Assembly: GCA_963814645.1 (NCBI GenBank)
Contig: CAWFDX010000013.1
Span: 62,001 to 126,000 of the forward strand
Reading direction: 5' to 3'
DNA: 64,000 nt
Origin: RYN-230 sp963814645
GTDB taxonomy: Bacteria; Actinomycetota; Actinomycetes; Streptosporangiales; Streptosporangiaceae
The notes under the pieces were generated by a model, which was not told where the DNA came from, made no database searches, and worked only from the letters and a program-made list of their open reading frames with translations. The first letter of the stretch is position 1, and each line of letters opens with the position of its first letter. This document shows, piece by piece, positions 23,609 through 33,181 of this stretch. The translations under genes were made by a program, and so were the position numbers.

Positions 23609-24588
23609 CGACGATGACGCTCTCCAAGGCACTCAACGCCGGCCTGCGCAAGGCGCTGGAAGACGACCCCAAGGTGCTCATCATGGGTGAGGACGTGGGC
23701 AAGCTGGGTGGCGTGTTCCGGGTCACCGACGGGCTGCAGAAGGACTTCGGCGAGAGCCGGGTGGTGGACACCCCGCTGGCCGAGTCGGGCATCGTCGGCA
23801 CCGCGATCGGGCTCGCGCTGCGCGGCTACCGGCCGGTCTGTGAGATCCAGTTCGACGGCTTCGTGTTCCCCGCCTTCGACCAGATCGTCAGCCAGCTGGC
23901 CAAGATGCGGATGCGCTCGCTGGGCCAGCTCACCATGCCGGTGACGATCCGCATCCCGTGCGGCGGCGGGATCGGGGCAGTTGAGCACCACAGTGAGTCG
24001 CCGGAAGCCCTGTTCGCGCACATCGCCGGGCTGCGCGTGGTGGCCTGCGGCAACGCCACCGACGCCTACACCATGATCCAGCAGTCGATCCGCTGCGACG
24101 ATCCGGTGATCTTCTTCGAGCCGAAGCGCCGGTACTGGGACAAGGCAGACGTGGACACCACGGCCGAGCTGAGTGCTTCCGTCCCGCTGGACCGGGCCCG
24201 GACGGTGCTCGACGGGGCCGACGTGACCGTGCTGTGCTACGGCCCAATGGTCCGCACCTGCGTGGAGTCGGCCGTGGCGGCCCGCGCCGACGGGCGCTCG
24301 GTGGAGGTGATCGACCTCCGCTCGCTGGCTCCGCTGGACGACGAGACGATCATGGCGTCGGTGCGCCGCACCGGCCGCTGCGTGGTGGTGCACGAGGCCC
24401 CGGTGACCGGCGGCCTCGGCGCCGAGATCGCGGCCCGGATCACCGAGAAGTGTTTCTATCAGCTGGAGTCGCCAGTGCTGCGGGTGGGCGGGTTCTCCGC
24501 GCCGTACCCGCCGTCCCGGCTCGAGGAGCACTACCTCCCCGACCTGGACCGGGTGCTGGACGCCGTGGACCGCACGTTCGCCGTCTGA
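23605..24588 (+). CDS. 2-oxoacid dehydrogenase E1 component, beta subunit
   Basis: A 327-residue transketolase-like E1-beta. Characteristic blocks are ALNAGLRKALEDDPKVLIMGEDVG, DTPLAESGIVGTAIGLALRGYRPVCEIQF, RIPCGGGIGAVEHHSESPE and, in the C-domain, VIDLRSLAPLDDETIMASVRRTGR. It forms the E1 heterotetramer with the preceding gene, to which it is coupled by ATGA overlap. The next gene starts 12 nt after the stop. Confidence 0.94.
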   Translation: MTTMTLSKALNAGLRKALEDDPKVLIMGEDVGKLGGVFRVTDGLQKDFGESRVVDTPLAESGIVGTAIGLALRGYRPVCEIQFDGFVFPAFDQIVSQLAKMRMRSLGQLTMPVTIRIPCGGGIGAVEHHSESPEALFAHIAGLRVVACGNATDAYTMIQQSIRCDDPVIFFEPKRRYWDKADVDTTAELSASVPLDRARTVLDGADVTVLCYGPMVRTCVESAVAARADGRSVEVIDLRSLAPLDDETIMASVRRTGRCVVVHEAPVTGGLGAEIAARITEKCFYQLESPVLRVGGFSAPYPPSRLEEHYLPDLDRVLDAVDRTFAV

Positions 24589-24599
24589 GGGGACCGCAG

Positions 24600-26011
24600 A
24601 TGACACAACGACGTGAGTTCCGGCTGCCCGATGTGGGCGAGGGCCTGACCGAGGCGGACATCGTCAGCTGGCGGGTCAAGCCCGGCGACAGCGTGCAGAT
24701 CAACCAGATCATCGTAGACATCGAGACGGCCAAGGCGATCGTCGAGCTGCCCTGCCCGTTCGAGGGCGTGGTGGCCAGCCTGCTGGTCGCCGAGGGCGAG
24801 ACGGTGGACGTGGGCACCCCGATCATCGCGGTGGACGTGGCCGATGCGGCCGGATCCCCGGCCACCCCGAGCGAGCCGTCGGTACCGGCCACGGTCGGCC
24901 CGGTTGACCCGGCCGCCATCGCCGCCGCCGGGCCGCGGCCCGGCCCGGATGACCTGGTGCCCCCCGTGGCGACCGGGCCGGCTCCGGCCAGCCCGGCATC
25001 CCCCGCGGAAGAACGGCAGGCCGTGCTGGTCGGCTACGGGGTTAAAGCCAGCTCGACGACCCGGCGGGCGCGCAAGACACCGGCCGGGCAGGGGCGTTCA
25101 GCTGAAGAGGTTTCTGCCGGGGCAAAACCGGTCGCGAACGGCGGTGGGCGGCCCGCTACGGTGCTGGCCAAGCCGCTGGTGCGCAAGCTGGCCCGGGACC
25201 TCGGCGTGGATCTGGCCGCGCTGGCCGGCACCGGGCCGGCTCGATCACCCGGGACGACGTGCAGCGGGCCGCGGGCGGCAAGGCGCTGGCCGCGCTGCCG
25301 AAGTCGGCCGAGCAGGAGGAGCGGATCCCGATCCGGGGGGTGCGCAAGCACACCGCGGCCGCGGTGGCGGGCAGCGCGTTCACCGCCCCGCACGTGACCG
25401 AGTTCCTCCAGGTCGAGGTCGGCGCGACGATGGACGCGGTGGCCCGGCTGCGGGACCTGCCCGAGTTCGCCGGCCTGCGGGTCTCGCCGCTGCTGATGGT
25501 GGCCCGGGCGCTGCTGATCGCGGTCAAGCGGCACCCGATGATCAACTCGACGTGGGACGAGGCCGCCCAGGAGATCGTGGTCAAGCACTACGTGAACCTG
25601 GGTATCGCCGCCGCCACCGAGCGCGGCCTGATCGTGCCGAACGTCAAGGACGCGGGCACACTGAGCCTGCCCGCGCTGGCCGGCGCGCTGGCCGACCTGG
25701 TGGCCACGGCCCGGGCGGGCAAGTCGTCACCGGCCGACCTGACCGGCGGGACGATCACCATCACCAACGTCGGGGTGTTCGGGGTGGACGCGGGCACCCC
25801 GATCCTGACCCCGCCGGAGGCGGCCATCCTGGCGTTCGGCCAGGTCAAGGACGCGCCGTGGGTGGTGGACGGGCAGCTGGCGGTGCGCCCGGTGACCACG
25901 CTGTCGCTGTCCTTCGACCATCGCATCGTGGACGGCGACCTGGGCTCGGCCGTGCTGCGCGACGTGGCCGACATGCTGCACGACCCGGCCCGGATGCTGG
26001 CCTGGGGCTGA
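24600..26011 (+). pseudogene. Dihydrolipoamide acyltransferase (E2), split by one frameshift
   Basis: The first frame, from ATG 24600, has a lipoyl domain (FRLPDVGEGLTEADI; lipoyl-lysine K45 in DIETAKAIVEL), a Pro/Ala linker and a peripheral subunit-binding domain (AKPLVRKLARDLGVDLAALA). Near 25240 it runs out of frame. In another frame SITRDDVQRAAGG continues directly and the whole catalytic domain follows (RKHTAAAVAGSAFTAPHVTE, then LSFDHRIVDGDLG with the active-site His). Inserting one base in GGGCCGGCTCG restores a normal E2 of about 470 residues. A sequence error is more likely than loss, because both halves are otherwise intact and the operon is complete apart from E3. Confidence 0.88.
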
Positions 26012-26038
26012 CTGGACCACTGGAGAAGGGATCCCCGC

Positions 26039-26332
26039 ATGTTCCGGCACGTCGCGCTGTTCACCTGGAAGCCGGAGGCGACCGACCCGCAGCGGCTGGC
26101 GCTGGCTGAGCAGCTGCGCAAGCTGCCCGGCGTGATCGGCACCATCCGCGGCTTTCACATTGGCCCGGACGCCGGGGTGAACACCGGGAACGCCGATTTC
26201 GCCGTGGTCGCCGAGTTCGACGACGAGGCCGGGTACCTGGTGTACCGGGACGACCCGGAGCACCGCAGGATCATCACCGAGTACCTGCGGCCGATCCTGG
26301 CCGGCCGGGCGGCGGTCCAGTTCGAGAGCTGA
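26039..26332 (+). CDS. Dabb family stress-responsive A/B barrel protein
   Basis: A 97-residue dimeric ferredoxin-like barrel: MFRHVALFTWKPEAT opens the domain, with the conserved F-D-E/YxV-D-P-x-H pattern near FDDEAGYLVYRDDPEHRRI. Members act as small stress proteins or polyketide-type cyclases; no specific reaction can be assigned. It is 27 nt after the E2 gene and likely in its transcript. GAAGGG precedes the ATG. Confidence 0.86.
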   Translation: MFRHVALFTWKPEATDPQRLALAEQLRKLPGVIGTIRGFHIGPDAGVNTGNADFAVVAEFDDEAGYLVYRDDPEHRRIITEYLRPILAGRAAVQFES

Positions 26333-26339
26333 CCCCGCC

Positions 26340-28166
26340 TCAGAACGCGGCTTCGGGCAGCTCCATCAGGTCCAGCGTGGCCGCCTCGGCGATCTCCCGT
26401 TCCACCGCCAGCCGGGGCAGCACGGTCTGCGCGAAGAACCGCGCGGTGGCCACCTTGCCCTGGTAGAACGCATCGTCCAGGCCTGGCCGACCCTGGTCCA
26501 GCGCGGCCAGCGCCACCTCGGCCTGCCGGGCCAGCAGCCAGCCGATGATCAGATCGCCCAGGGCCATCAGCAGCCGGGTGGTGTTCAGCCCGGCCTTGTA
26601 CACCTCGGTGGGCTGCTCCAGTGAGCCGACCGCATAGCCGGTCAGCGCGGTCACCATCCGCTGCACGTCGCTGACCGCGGCGGCCAGCGCGGCCCGCTCG
26701 GCCTTCAGCCGGCCGTTGCCCGCCTCGCCGTCGGCGAACTCGGTGATCTCGCCGAGCAGGGTGCGCAGCGCGACGCCCTCGTCCCGGAGGATCTTGCGGA
26801 AGAACAGGTCCATGCCCTGGATCGCGGTGGTGCCCTCGTACAGGCTGTCGATCTTGGCGTCCCGGATGTACTGCTCGATCGGGAAGTCCTGGATGAAGCC
26901 GGAGCCGCCGAACGTCTGCAGGGACAGGGTGAGCAGCTCGTAGGCGCGTTCCGAGCCGACACCCTTGACGATGGGCAGCAGCAGGTCGTTGACCCGGACG
27001 GCCAGGTCGTCGGCCTCGCCGCGGGCCCGGGCCTGCTGGATGGTGTCCTGGTAGGACGCGGTGTACAGCATCAGCGCGCGCATCCCCTCGGCGTACGCCT
27101 TCTGCATCATCAGCATCCGGCGGACGTCGGGGTGGTGGATGATCGTGACCCGCGGCGCGGTCTTGTCCGCCAGCTGGGTCAGGTCCGCGCCCTGCACCCG
27201 CTGCTTGGCGTACTCCAGCGCGTTCAGGTACCCGGTGGACAGCGTGGCGATGGCCTTGGTGCCGACCATCATCCGGGCGTGCTCGATGATGATGAACATC
27301 TGCCGGATGCCGTCGTGCACCCCGCCGACCAGGGTGCCCACCGCCGGGCGGTCCGCGCCGAAGGTGACCTCGCAGGTGGTGGACGCTTTCAGGCCCATCT
27401 TGTGCTCGACGCCGGTGACCCGCACCCCGTTCCGCTCACCCAGCTCGCCGCGGCGGCCGACCAGGAACTTGGGCACCAGGAACATGGACAGGCCCTTGGT
27501 GCCCGGTCCGGCGCCCTCCGGCCGGGCCAGCACCAGGTGGAAGATGTTCTCCGCCATGTCGTGCTCGGCACTGGTGATGAAGCGCTTGACGCCCTCGATG
27601 TGCCAGGTGCCGTCGGGCTGCTCGATGGCCTTGGTGGTGCCAGCGCCCACATCCGAGCCTGCCTCCGGCTCGGTCAGCACCATCGTGCTGCCCCACTTGC
27701 GATCGATCGCCTGCTGGGCGAAGCGCTGCTGCTCCGGGGTGCCGATAATCCACAGCACCTGGGCGAAGTTGGGCCCGCCGGAGTACATCCAGACGGCTGG
27801 GTTGGCGCCCAGGATGAGCTCGGCCACCGCCCAGGCCAGGGTGCGCGGCACGCCGGTGCCACCCAGCTCGGCGGGCAGGTCGAGGCGGAACCACTCGGCG
27901 TCCATGAATGCCTTGAACGACTTCTTGAAGCTCTCCGGCATGGTCACGTTGCCGGTGGCCGGGTCGAACACCGGCGGGTTGCGGTCGGCGTCCGCGAACG
28001 AGTCCGCGAGCGGGCCGCTGGCCAGCCGGTTCACCTCGTCGAGGATGCCGCGCGCGGTCTCCTCGTCCACCTCAGGGTAGGGCTCGCGGCCCAGCAGGTC
28101 CTGACGGCGCAGCACCTCGAACAGGTTGAACTCGAGGTCCCGAAGGTTGCTCTTGTAGTGACCCAT
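26340..28166 (-). CDS. Acyl-CoA dehydrogenase
   Basis: A 608-residue acyl-CoA dehydrogenase of the larger FadE5/AidB-like group. It has an N-terminal MGHYKSNLRDLEFNLFEVL segment, then LTEPEAGSDVG (FAD/substrate loop), KRFITSAEHDMAENI, LGERNGVRVTGVEHKMGLKASTTCEV, the C-domain LQTFGGSGFIQDFPIEQYIRDAKIDSLYEGTTAIQ (E of the active site) and an extra C-terminal helical domain. It oxidises a CoA thioester in beta-oxidation. I chose the ATG at 28166, where the conserved domain begins and a GGGGG site precedes. Two operator-like repeats lie 48-86 nt upstream. Confidence 0.93.
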   Translation of the reverse strand: MGHYKSNLRDLEFNLFEVLRRQDLLGREPYPEVDEETARGILDEVNRLASGPLADSFADADRNPPVFDPATGNVTMPESFKKSFKAFMDAEWFRLDLPAELGGTGVPRTLAWAVAELILGANPAVWMYSGGPNFAQVLWIIGTPEQQRFAQQAIDRKWGSTMVLTEPEAGSDVGAGTTKAIEQPDGTWHIEGVKRFITSAEHDMAENIFHLVLARPEGAGPGTKGLSMFLVPKFLVGRRGELGERNGVRVTGVEHKMGLKASTTCEVTFGADRPAVGTLVGGVHDGIRQMFIIIEHARMMVGTKAIATLSTGYLNALEYAKQRVQGADLTQLADKTAPRVTIIHHPDVRRMLMMQKAYAEGMRALMLYTASYQDTIQQARARGEADDLAVRVNDLLLPIVKGVGSERAYELLTLSLQTFGGSGFIQDFPIEQYIRDAKIDSLYEGTTAIQGMDLFFRKILRDEGVALRTLLGEITEFADGEAGNGRLKAERAALAAAVSDVQRMVTALTGYAVGSLEQPTEVYKAGLNTTRLLMALGDLIIGWLLARQAEVALAALDQGRPGLDDAFYQGKVATARFFAQTVLPRLAVEREIAEAATLDLMELPEAAF

Positions 28167-28213
28167 GGCCGCCCCCGTCTGTGGTGGGAAAGTCGGTACC
28201 GCGGCAGACGTGC

Positions 28214-28252
28214 TACCGGTGAGTAACAAACTCTATGGTACCGGCAAGTAAC
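28214..28252. promoter_or_regulatory. Paired operator-like repeats upstream of acyl-CoA dehydrogenase
   Basis: TACCGGTGAGTAAC (28214-28227) and TACCGGCAAGTAAC (28239-28252) are 25 bp apart. On the gene strand each reads GTTACTnnCCGGTA, an imperfect dyad (TTACT...GGTA). Such pairs are typical of TetR-type fatty-acid regulators, but none is encoded nearby. Confidence 0.6.
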
Positions 28253-28294
28253 CCGGAAGGCGAGAGCATCCCTCAGCCCGGCAGCGGGAGCACC

Positions 28295-29029
28295 TCAGCC
28301 GGGCAGGATGTTCACCGCGCGGGCGATGACCAGGGCGCCCAAGGACAGGGACACGGCGGACTGGATCAGCATGGTGAGCTTGGCCCAGCGGGCCAGCGGC
28401 ATCACGTCGGTCGGGCTGAACGCGGTCGCGTTGGTGAACGACAGGTACAGGTAGTCCACGAAGTACGGTTCCCAGTCCGGCGGGGTCAAGTCGTTGACCG
28501 TCATCTGCGGAAACAGGAAATCCAGGTACTGGAACGTGCCGTGCGCCCGGTGCACCGGGCCGCCCCGGTCGAACTCCCAGTACCACAGCGCGAACGCGAT
28601 CACGTTGGTGGCCCAGATGGCCGCGCCGGAGGCCAGCAGCGGTCCCGCGCTGCCGCCCGCGTGCCCGGTCAGGATCTCCTTTATGAGCAGCACGGCTGAG
28701 GTGGCGTTGGCCCCGGTCAGCACGAAGATCAGCACCAGGCTGGCCAACCGGACGAAGCGGGCCCGGTGCTCGATGCGGACCGGGTTGGAGATGGCCAGCC
28801 CGACCAGCAGTCCCCCCTCCAGAGTTGGCATCAGCCACCCCGGCAGCGGGTGCAGCGACAGTTGATCGGGGAGCAGGATCTGCAGCACGATGGCCACGAC
28901 CACGGTCACGCTGACCGGCCAGCGCAACTCCCCCCGGGTCCTGCGCCGCCAGGCGGCAGGTGCGCGCCCTGCGCCTCCCGCTGCACCTCGCCGGCCCGGG
29001 TCACCAGGCCATACCAGACCGAGTTGCAC
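28295..29029 (-). CDS. DUF1345 family membrane protein
   Basis: A protein of up to 244 residues with about five hydrophobic helices and the DUF1345 ending TNATAFSPTDVMPLARWAKLTMLIQSAVSLSLGALVIARAVNIL. The family has no established function. The N-terminal 35 residues in this frame are low-complexity, and another frame from ATG 29130 (MRESGQARGGTAPDQPPAQD...VWYGLVTRAGEVQREAQGA) reads more like a real N-terminus. A frame change near 28940 may therefore hide the true start. It lies downstream of the acyl-CoA dehydrogenase promoter on the same strand. Confidence 0.82.
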   Translation of the reverse strand: MQLGLVWPGDPGRRGAAGGAGRAPAAWRRRTRGELRWPVSVTVVVAIVLQILLPDQLSLHPLPGWLMPTLEGGLLVGLAISNPVRIEHRARFVRLASLVLIFVLTGANATSAVLLIKEILTGHAGGSAGPLLASGAAIWATNVIAFALWYWEFDRGGPVHRAHGTFQYLDFLFPQMTVNDLTPPDWEPYFVDYLYLSFTNATAFSPTDVMPLARWAKLTMLIQSAVSLSLGALVIARAVNILPG

Positions 29030-29173
29030 ACCGCGAGCACGGCGTGCGGTGACGTGCCCCGTAGCTGGCTGTCTTGGGCCGGCGGCTGATCCGGGGCGGT
29101 ACCACCGCGAGCCTGCCCTGATTCCCTCATCTGACCATTCCTGTGCCCTCGGCGAATACCTGCTACAGAGGGA

Positions 29174-29197
29174 GGTTAGCCGGATGAGCGGCTAACC
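29174..29197 (+). promoter_or_regulatory. Hairpin upstream of the LCP gene
   Basis: A perfect 9-bp stem GGTTAGCCG/CGGCTAACC with a 6-nt loop stands 97 nt before the LCP start. No T-run follows, so this is an operator or 5' UTR hairpin rather than a clear terminator. Confidence 0.45.
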
Positions 29198-29293
29198 CGG
29201 ATATGACCGTTATTCCTTGGGACACGCCCGAGGTCGGCGGTAATTCAGCAGAGCCGCGCTAGCCTACTTGGGAAACCGGCATACGGGGGGCCG

Positions 29294-30816
29294 ATGACCG
29301 ACAGTGACGATGGGACGGTAGGCGGCGATCTGCCGCCACCGCGGCCGGGCTATTACCCAGCGCCCGCGCACCCGCCCCGCGCCACCCGCCGGCGGCCCGG
29401 CCCGTCCGCCGCGCAGCAGCGGCTGATGAACCGCATCGCGGCCGGCCGCCAGGCCCGGCAGCGCCGGGCCTACCTGGTCATCTGCGCCGCCATGTCCACG
29501 ATCGTGCTGTTCGTCTCCGGGGCAGCCTGGGGCTTCACCAGCTATATCAACGACAGCATCGGCCGGGTCAACGCGGGCACCGCGGGCACCCCGTCCAGCG
29601 GCCCGCTGAACATCCTGCTGGCCGGGGTGGATGTGCGCTCCGGGCTGACCCGGCACCAGCAACTGGCGCTGCACGTCGGCGACACGGTGAGCTCCAACTC
29701 CGACACGCTGATGCTGATCCACGTGTCCGGCGACCGCAGTCACGTCACCGTGGTCAGCCTGCCCCGGGATTCCTGGGTGAACATCCCCGGGCACGGCATG
29801 AACAAGATCAACGCGGCCTACGGCCTGGGCGGCCCCAGGCTGGTGGTGCAGACCGTCGAGCAGCTCACCGGGCTCACCGTCAACGACTTCATCCAGGTCA
29901 ACTTCCTCGGCTTCGTGAAGGTCATCGACGCCCTGGGCGGGGTGAACATCTGCCTGCCGTACGCGGTCGATGACCCGTACAGCGGGCTGCACCTGTCGGC
30001 CGGCCTGCATCATGTGGACGGCATCACGGCGCTCGAGTACGCCCGGGACCGGCACTCGTTCGCGCTGTCCGACCTGGCCCGGATCCAGGACCAGCAGCGG
30101 CTGATGTCGTCCATGCTCAAGGAGGCGATCAGCTCCGGGACGCTGGCCGACCCGGTGAAGCTGACCAGCTTCCTGCAGGCCGCGCTGGCCGCGGTCAAGG
30201 TGGACCAGGGCCTCAACGTGTCCGCGCTGGCCGATCAGCTGCGCGGCATCTCACCGCGCAACGTACAGTTCATGACCGTGCCGCTGGCCAACCTGAACTA
30301 CCAGACGCCGACCGGCGAGTCGGCCGTGCTCTGGGACACCAGCCAGGCCCAGGCGCTGTTCAGCAAGCTGAAGAACGACCAGGTGGCGAACAAGGCCGCG
30401 CATTCGCCGGGGCCGGCCACCGGTCGGCCGCGAGCAAGCTGCGCCCGGCCCAGGTGCCGGTAGTGGTGTGGAACGGGACCATGATCGGCGGCCTGTCCGC
30501 GGGCACCGGCGCGGACCTGGCCAAGCTCGGCTTCCCGGTGCAGTCCGGCCTGACCTGGAAGGTGCAGGATCTGAGCCAGACGGTGATCCAGTACCCGCCG
30601 GGCCATCAGGCCGCGGCCAAGCTGGTGCGCCGGTATCTCCCCGCGGCCACCATGCAGCAGGTGACCGGGCTGGCCAAGATCAGGATCCTGCTCGGCACCA
30701 GCGGCTACACGGTTACCTCCGGTGCCAGCTCATCCGGCGGCAGCTCATCCGGGGGCAGCGGTTCGGCATCGTCGGTTGTCCCGTCCCGGACCGCCGCCCA
30801 GGACGCCTGCTCGTAA
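29294..30816 (+). pseudogene. LCP (LytR-CpsA-Psr) protein with LytR C-terminal domain, frameshifted
   Basis: The first frame starts at ATG 29294 (after ACGGGGGG). It encodes a cytoplasmic Pro/Arg segment, one membrane helix (LVICAAMSTIVLFVSGAAWGF) and a full LCP domain (SDTLMLIHVSGDRSHVTVVSLPRDSWVNIPG...NKINAAYGLGG; ALEYARDRHSFALSDLARIQDQQRL). LCP enzymes attach glycopolymers to peptidoglycan outside the membrane. Past 30400 this frame turns to nonsense, while another frame reads SAASKLRPAQVPVVVWNGTM... through a complete LytR_C domain to 30816. One indel in CGCCGGGGCC (about 30405-30415) rejoins them to some 507 residues. Probably an assembly error. Confidence 0.87.
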
Positions 30817-30823
30817 CCGCGGC

Positions 30824-31291
30824 CTAGGCCGACCCGGCGTCGCCGGACCCGCCCGACCCGCCCGACCCGCCCGACCCGCCCGGCTTGCTCGGCTTGCTCG
30901 GCTTGCTCGGCTTGCTCGGCTTGCCGGTCCCGCCCGTCCCGCCGTTGCTGCCGGCGCCACCGGTCCCGCTCTCGCCGGACGGGCTCTCGGCCGACGAGCC
31001 CTCGGCCGACGAGCCCTCGGCGGACGAGCCCTTGCCGTCCGTGTCGCCGAGTCCCTGGTCGGCCTCCTGCCGGGACAGTGCGTCAACCAGCCGGTCGATC
31101 CGGTCCTTGCTGTCCGGGCTGCCCCGGCCGGTGCGCTCGGCGTACACCGCGGCACCCAGGTCACGGAACAGCGCGTCAGCCCGCCGCTTGGCCTGCGCCT
31201 GGTCGAGCTTGACTTTGCCCTCGCGCGCGGCATCCTGGGCGACCTGGGCCAGCTGACTGCCCTGCGCCCTGACCTTGTCCATGAGTCCCAT
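30824..31291 (-). CDS. Coiled, low-complexity-tailed actinobacterial protein
   Basis: A 155-residue protein. Residues 1-90 are helical and charged (MGLMDKVRAQGSQLAQVAQD, then KVKLDQAQAKRRADALFRDLG and a YAERTGRG turn), a pattern I recognise from conserved small actinobacterial proteins. The rest is Ser/Gly/Pro low complexity with triple SSAEG, four KPS and four GGS repeats, built from 9-, 12- and 15-bp DNA repeats. It has no signal peptide and its function is unknown. It is convergent with the LCP gene. AGG lies near the start. Confidence 0.8.
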   Translation of the reverse strand: MGLMDKVRAQGSQLAQVAQDAAREGKVKLDQAQAKRRADALFRDLGAAVYAERTGRGSPDSKDRIDRLVDALSRQEADQGLGDTDGKGSSAEGSSAEGSSAESPSGESGTGGAGSNGGTGGTGKPSKPSKPSKPSKPGGSGGSGGSGGSGDAGSA

Positions 31292-31417
31292 CGACTGACC
31301 TCCGCAGGTTCAGGTTCAGGCCTTAGCGAAAGAATATGCCGCCCGGTCCGGCCGGCCTGGACAGTACCGGCCACCCGCGCGGTTTGCCGTCCACCCTGCC
31401 GGGCATCTGGCCGAGCT

Positions 31418-31924
31418 GTGCAGCCCTCCCCTAGCACCGAAGATCCACTGGACAAGCTCGACCAGCTGGTGGACGCGGCCCCCGAGCCGGAGAACGCGGT
31501 GCTCACCGACGACGCCCGGGTGGTGCGCTGGACCGGGCCGATGTTCGTGCTGTTCTCGCTGATCCTGCTGCCGTGGACGGTGTACCTGGCCAGGACGCTG
31601 CCGTCCCGGCAGGTGTCGTCGAACTATGACGTCACCTGGGCGGGCTTCGACCTGTTCCTGCTCGGCCTGCTGGCCACCACGGCGTATTTCGCGCTGCGCC
31701 GGTCGCGCTATCTGTCCACGGCGGCCGCCGCGACCGCCGCGCTGCTGGTGGTGGACGCCTGGTTCGACTGCATGACGACCCCCGCGGCGCAGCGCTGGCA
31801 ATCCTTCCTGCTCTGCTTCCTGGTCGAGCTTCCGCTGGCCAGCCTCTGCCTGTGGCTGAGCTACCACACCCACCAGATTGCCGAACGCCGGATCCTGCTG
31901 CTCCGCCGTCGCCGCCGTCGCTGA
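31418..31924 (+). CDS. Four-helix membrane protein
   Basis: A 168-residue protein starting at GTG 31418. The N-terminus is an acidic cytoplasmic segment (STEDPLDKLDQLVDAAPEPE). Four membrane helices follow: MFVLFSLILLPWTVYLA, FDLFLLGLLATTAYFAL, TAAAATAALLVVDAWFD and FLLCFLVELPLASLCLWLS. An Arg-rich tail ends the protein. The WFDCMTT segment after helix 3 resembles a recurrent actinobacterial family of unknown role. It is divergent from the coiled protein gene. Confidence 0.72.
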   Translation: MQPSPSTEDPLDKLDQLVDAAPEPENAVLTDDARVVRWTGPMFVLFSLILLPWTVYLARTLPSRQVSSNYDVTWAGFDLFLLGLLATTAYFALRRSRYLSTAAAATAALLVVDAWFDCMTTPAAQRWQSFLLCFLVELPLASLCLWLSYHTHQIAERRILLLRRRRRR

Positions 31925-32011
31925 CCAGGCGAGTGCATGAAAGCCCGATACACGGGCACTTGTGGCGCGGATTCACCGGGATCCTACAAGAGCCGAGAGG
32001 TAGTGCTCGGG

Positions 32012-32842
32012 ATGAGATCGGTAACCACGCCACGGCGGAGGATGTCGAGCAACGCACGGCGCGCAGCGGACAGCAGGCCGATGCAGCTGCTGGCCCGGGC
32101 CGGGCTGGTGGCCCGCGGGGTCATCTACATACTGATTGGCTGGGTCGCGATCCTGATCGCCCTGGGGGCGAAAGGCCACCAGGCCGACCAGCAAGGGGCG
32201 CTGCAGCTGCTGGCCGGCACGCCGGTTGGCCTGGTATCGCTGTGGCTGCTGTTCATTGGCTTTGTCGGCTATGCCTTGTGGCGGTTCAGCCAGGTGCTGT
32301 TTGGCGTGCCCGGCGAGGGCACCGGCGCCGGCCCCCGGCTGAAGTCGCTGGTCCGCGGGCTGGTCTACGCCAGCTTCGCGGTGCTCACCTTTAAGATCGT
32401 CACCGGCAAGCACACCAACCAGAAGGCCCAGCAGCAGGACGTCACCGCGTCGCTGATGCACCACACCGGCGGTCAGTGGCTGGTCGGCCTCATCGGCCTG
32501 ATCATCGTCATCGTCGGCGCGGCGCTGGTCATCGAGGGCATCCGGCAGAAGTTCATGAAGCACCTGATGACCTCGCAGATGAGCGCCCGGACCCGGCAGG
32601 CCGTGCGGCGGCTCGGCATGGTCGGCACCACGGCCCGTGGGCTGGTCTTCGCGCTGGCCGGGGTGCTGGTCATCGACGCGGCCATCACCTATAACCCGTC
32701 GAAGGCGGGCGGCCTGGACAAGGCGCTGCACACGCTGCGGAACCAGCCGTTCGGCGAGTTCCTGCTCATCCTGGCCGCGCTGGGCCTGATCGCGTTCGGC
32801 ATCTACGGGCTGGCGGAAGCCCGGTGGCGCCGAGTCACGTAA
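32012..32842 (+). CDS. DUF1206 membrane protein
   Basis: A 276-residue integral membrane protein with three tandem two-helix DUF1206 repeats: LARAGLVARGVIYILIGW, LKSLVRGLVYASFAVLTF and GMVGTTARGLVFALAGV, each with the conserved ARG/RG turn before a helix. The function is unknown in the family. I use ATG 32012 (GAGAGG about 11 nt before); an in-frame ATG at 32042 has its GGAGG too close. It is followed by a bidirectional hairpin terminator. Confidence 0.87.
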   Translation: MRSVTTPRRRMSSNARRAADSRPMQLLARAGLVARGVIYILIGWVAILIALGAKGHQADQQGALQLLAGTPVGLVSLWLLFIGFVGYALWRFSQVLFGVPGEGTGAGPRLKSLVRGLVYASFAVLTFKIVTGKHTNQKAQQQDVTASLMHHTGGQWLVGLIGLIIVIVGAALVIEGIRQKFMKHLMTSQMSARTRQAVRRLGMVGTTARGLVFALAGVLVIDAAITYNPSKAGGLDKALHTLRNQPFGEFLLILAALGLIAFGIYGLAEARWRRVT

Positions 32843-32854
32843 GCACGGCCTGAT

Positions 32855-33055
32855 TCAGCCCGGGCCCCCGGCCAGATGGCCGGGGGCTCGCCCTTTGACC
32901 GGCCGCTGGCTGTACCGCTCGCAACTGCACCGCGGGCAGTGCCCGTACGCCTCGGCCACCGCGCTGATCGCTTCGGCCACACCGGGCACCCGCCAGGAAT
33001 AGCCGCAGTCCAGGCAGGTCCGCTCGAATTCGCGAGCCTGCCAAGGAAAGCGCAT
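32855..33055 (-). CDS. Small zinc-ribbon protein
   Basis: A 66-residue protein starting MRFPWQAREFERTCLDCGYS with two CxxC knuckles, CLDC (about residues 14-17) and CPRC (about 41-44), as in a zinc ribbon. A CERYSQRPVKGRAP tail follows. It is probably a nucleic-acid or protein-binding module; no family was assigned. Its 3' end overlaps the hairpin at 32864-32887 and it is convergent with the DUF1206 gene. Confidence 0.65.
   Translation of the reverse strand: MRFPWQAREFERTCLDCGYSWRVPGVAEAISAVAEAYGHCPRCSCERYSQRPVKGRAPGHLAGGPG
32864..32887. terminator. Bidirectional hairpin terminator
   Basis: A perfect 10-bp GC stem (GCCCCCGGCC with GGCCGGGGGC) has an AGAT loop. It lies between the DUF1206 gene and the convergent zinc-ribbon gene, inside the last codons of the latter. 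There is no T-run. Confidence 0.6.
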
Positions 33056-33181
33056 GAGCACATCATCATCCTGGCGTGACGCCAGCCACCAGCCCCCATA
33101 GCCCGCGCTGACTTCCCGCGATCGTGTGATTACTGATAGTAAGGTGTCGGCCACGATCCGGCTCAGCGACAAGGAGTCAGC

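Noticed and set aside
30840..30930. Short regular repeats resembling a CRISPR array
   Set aside because: The repeats are contiguous 9-bp units without spacers and encode GGS and KPS blocks of a protein.
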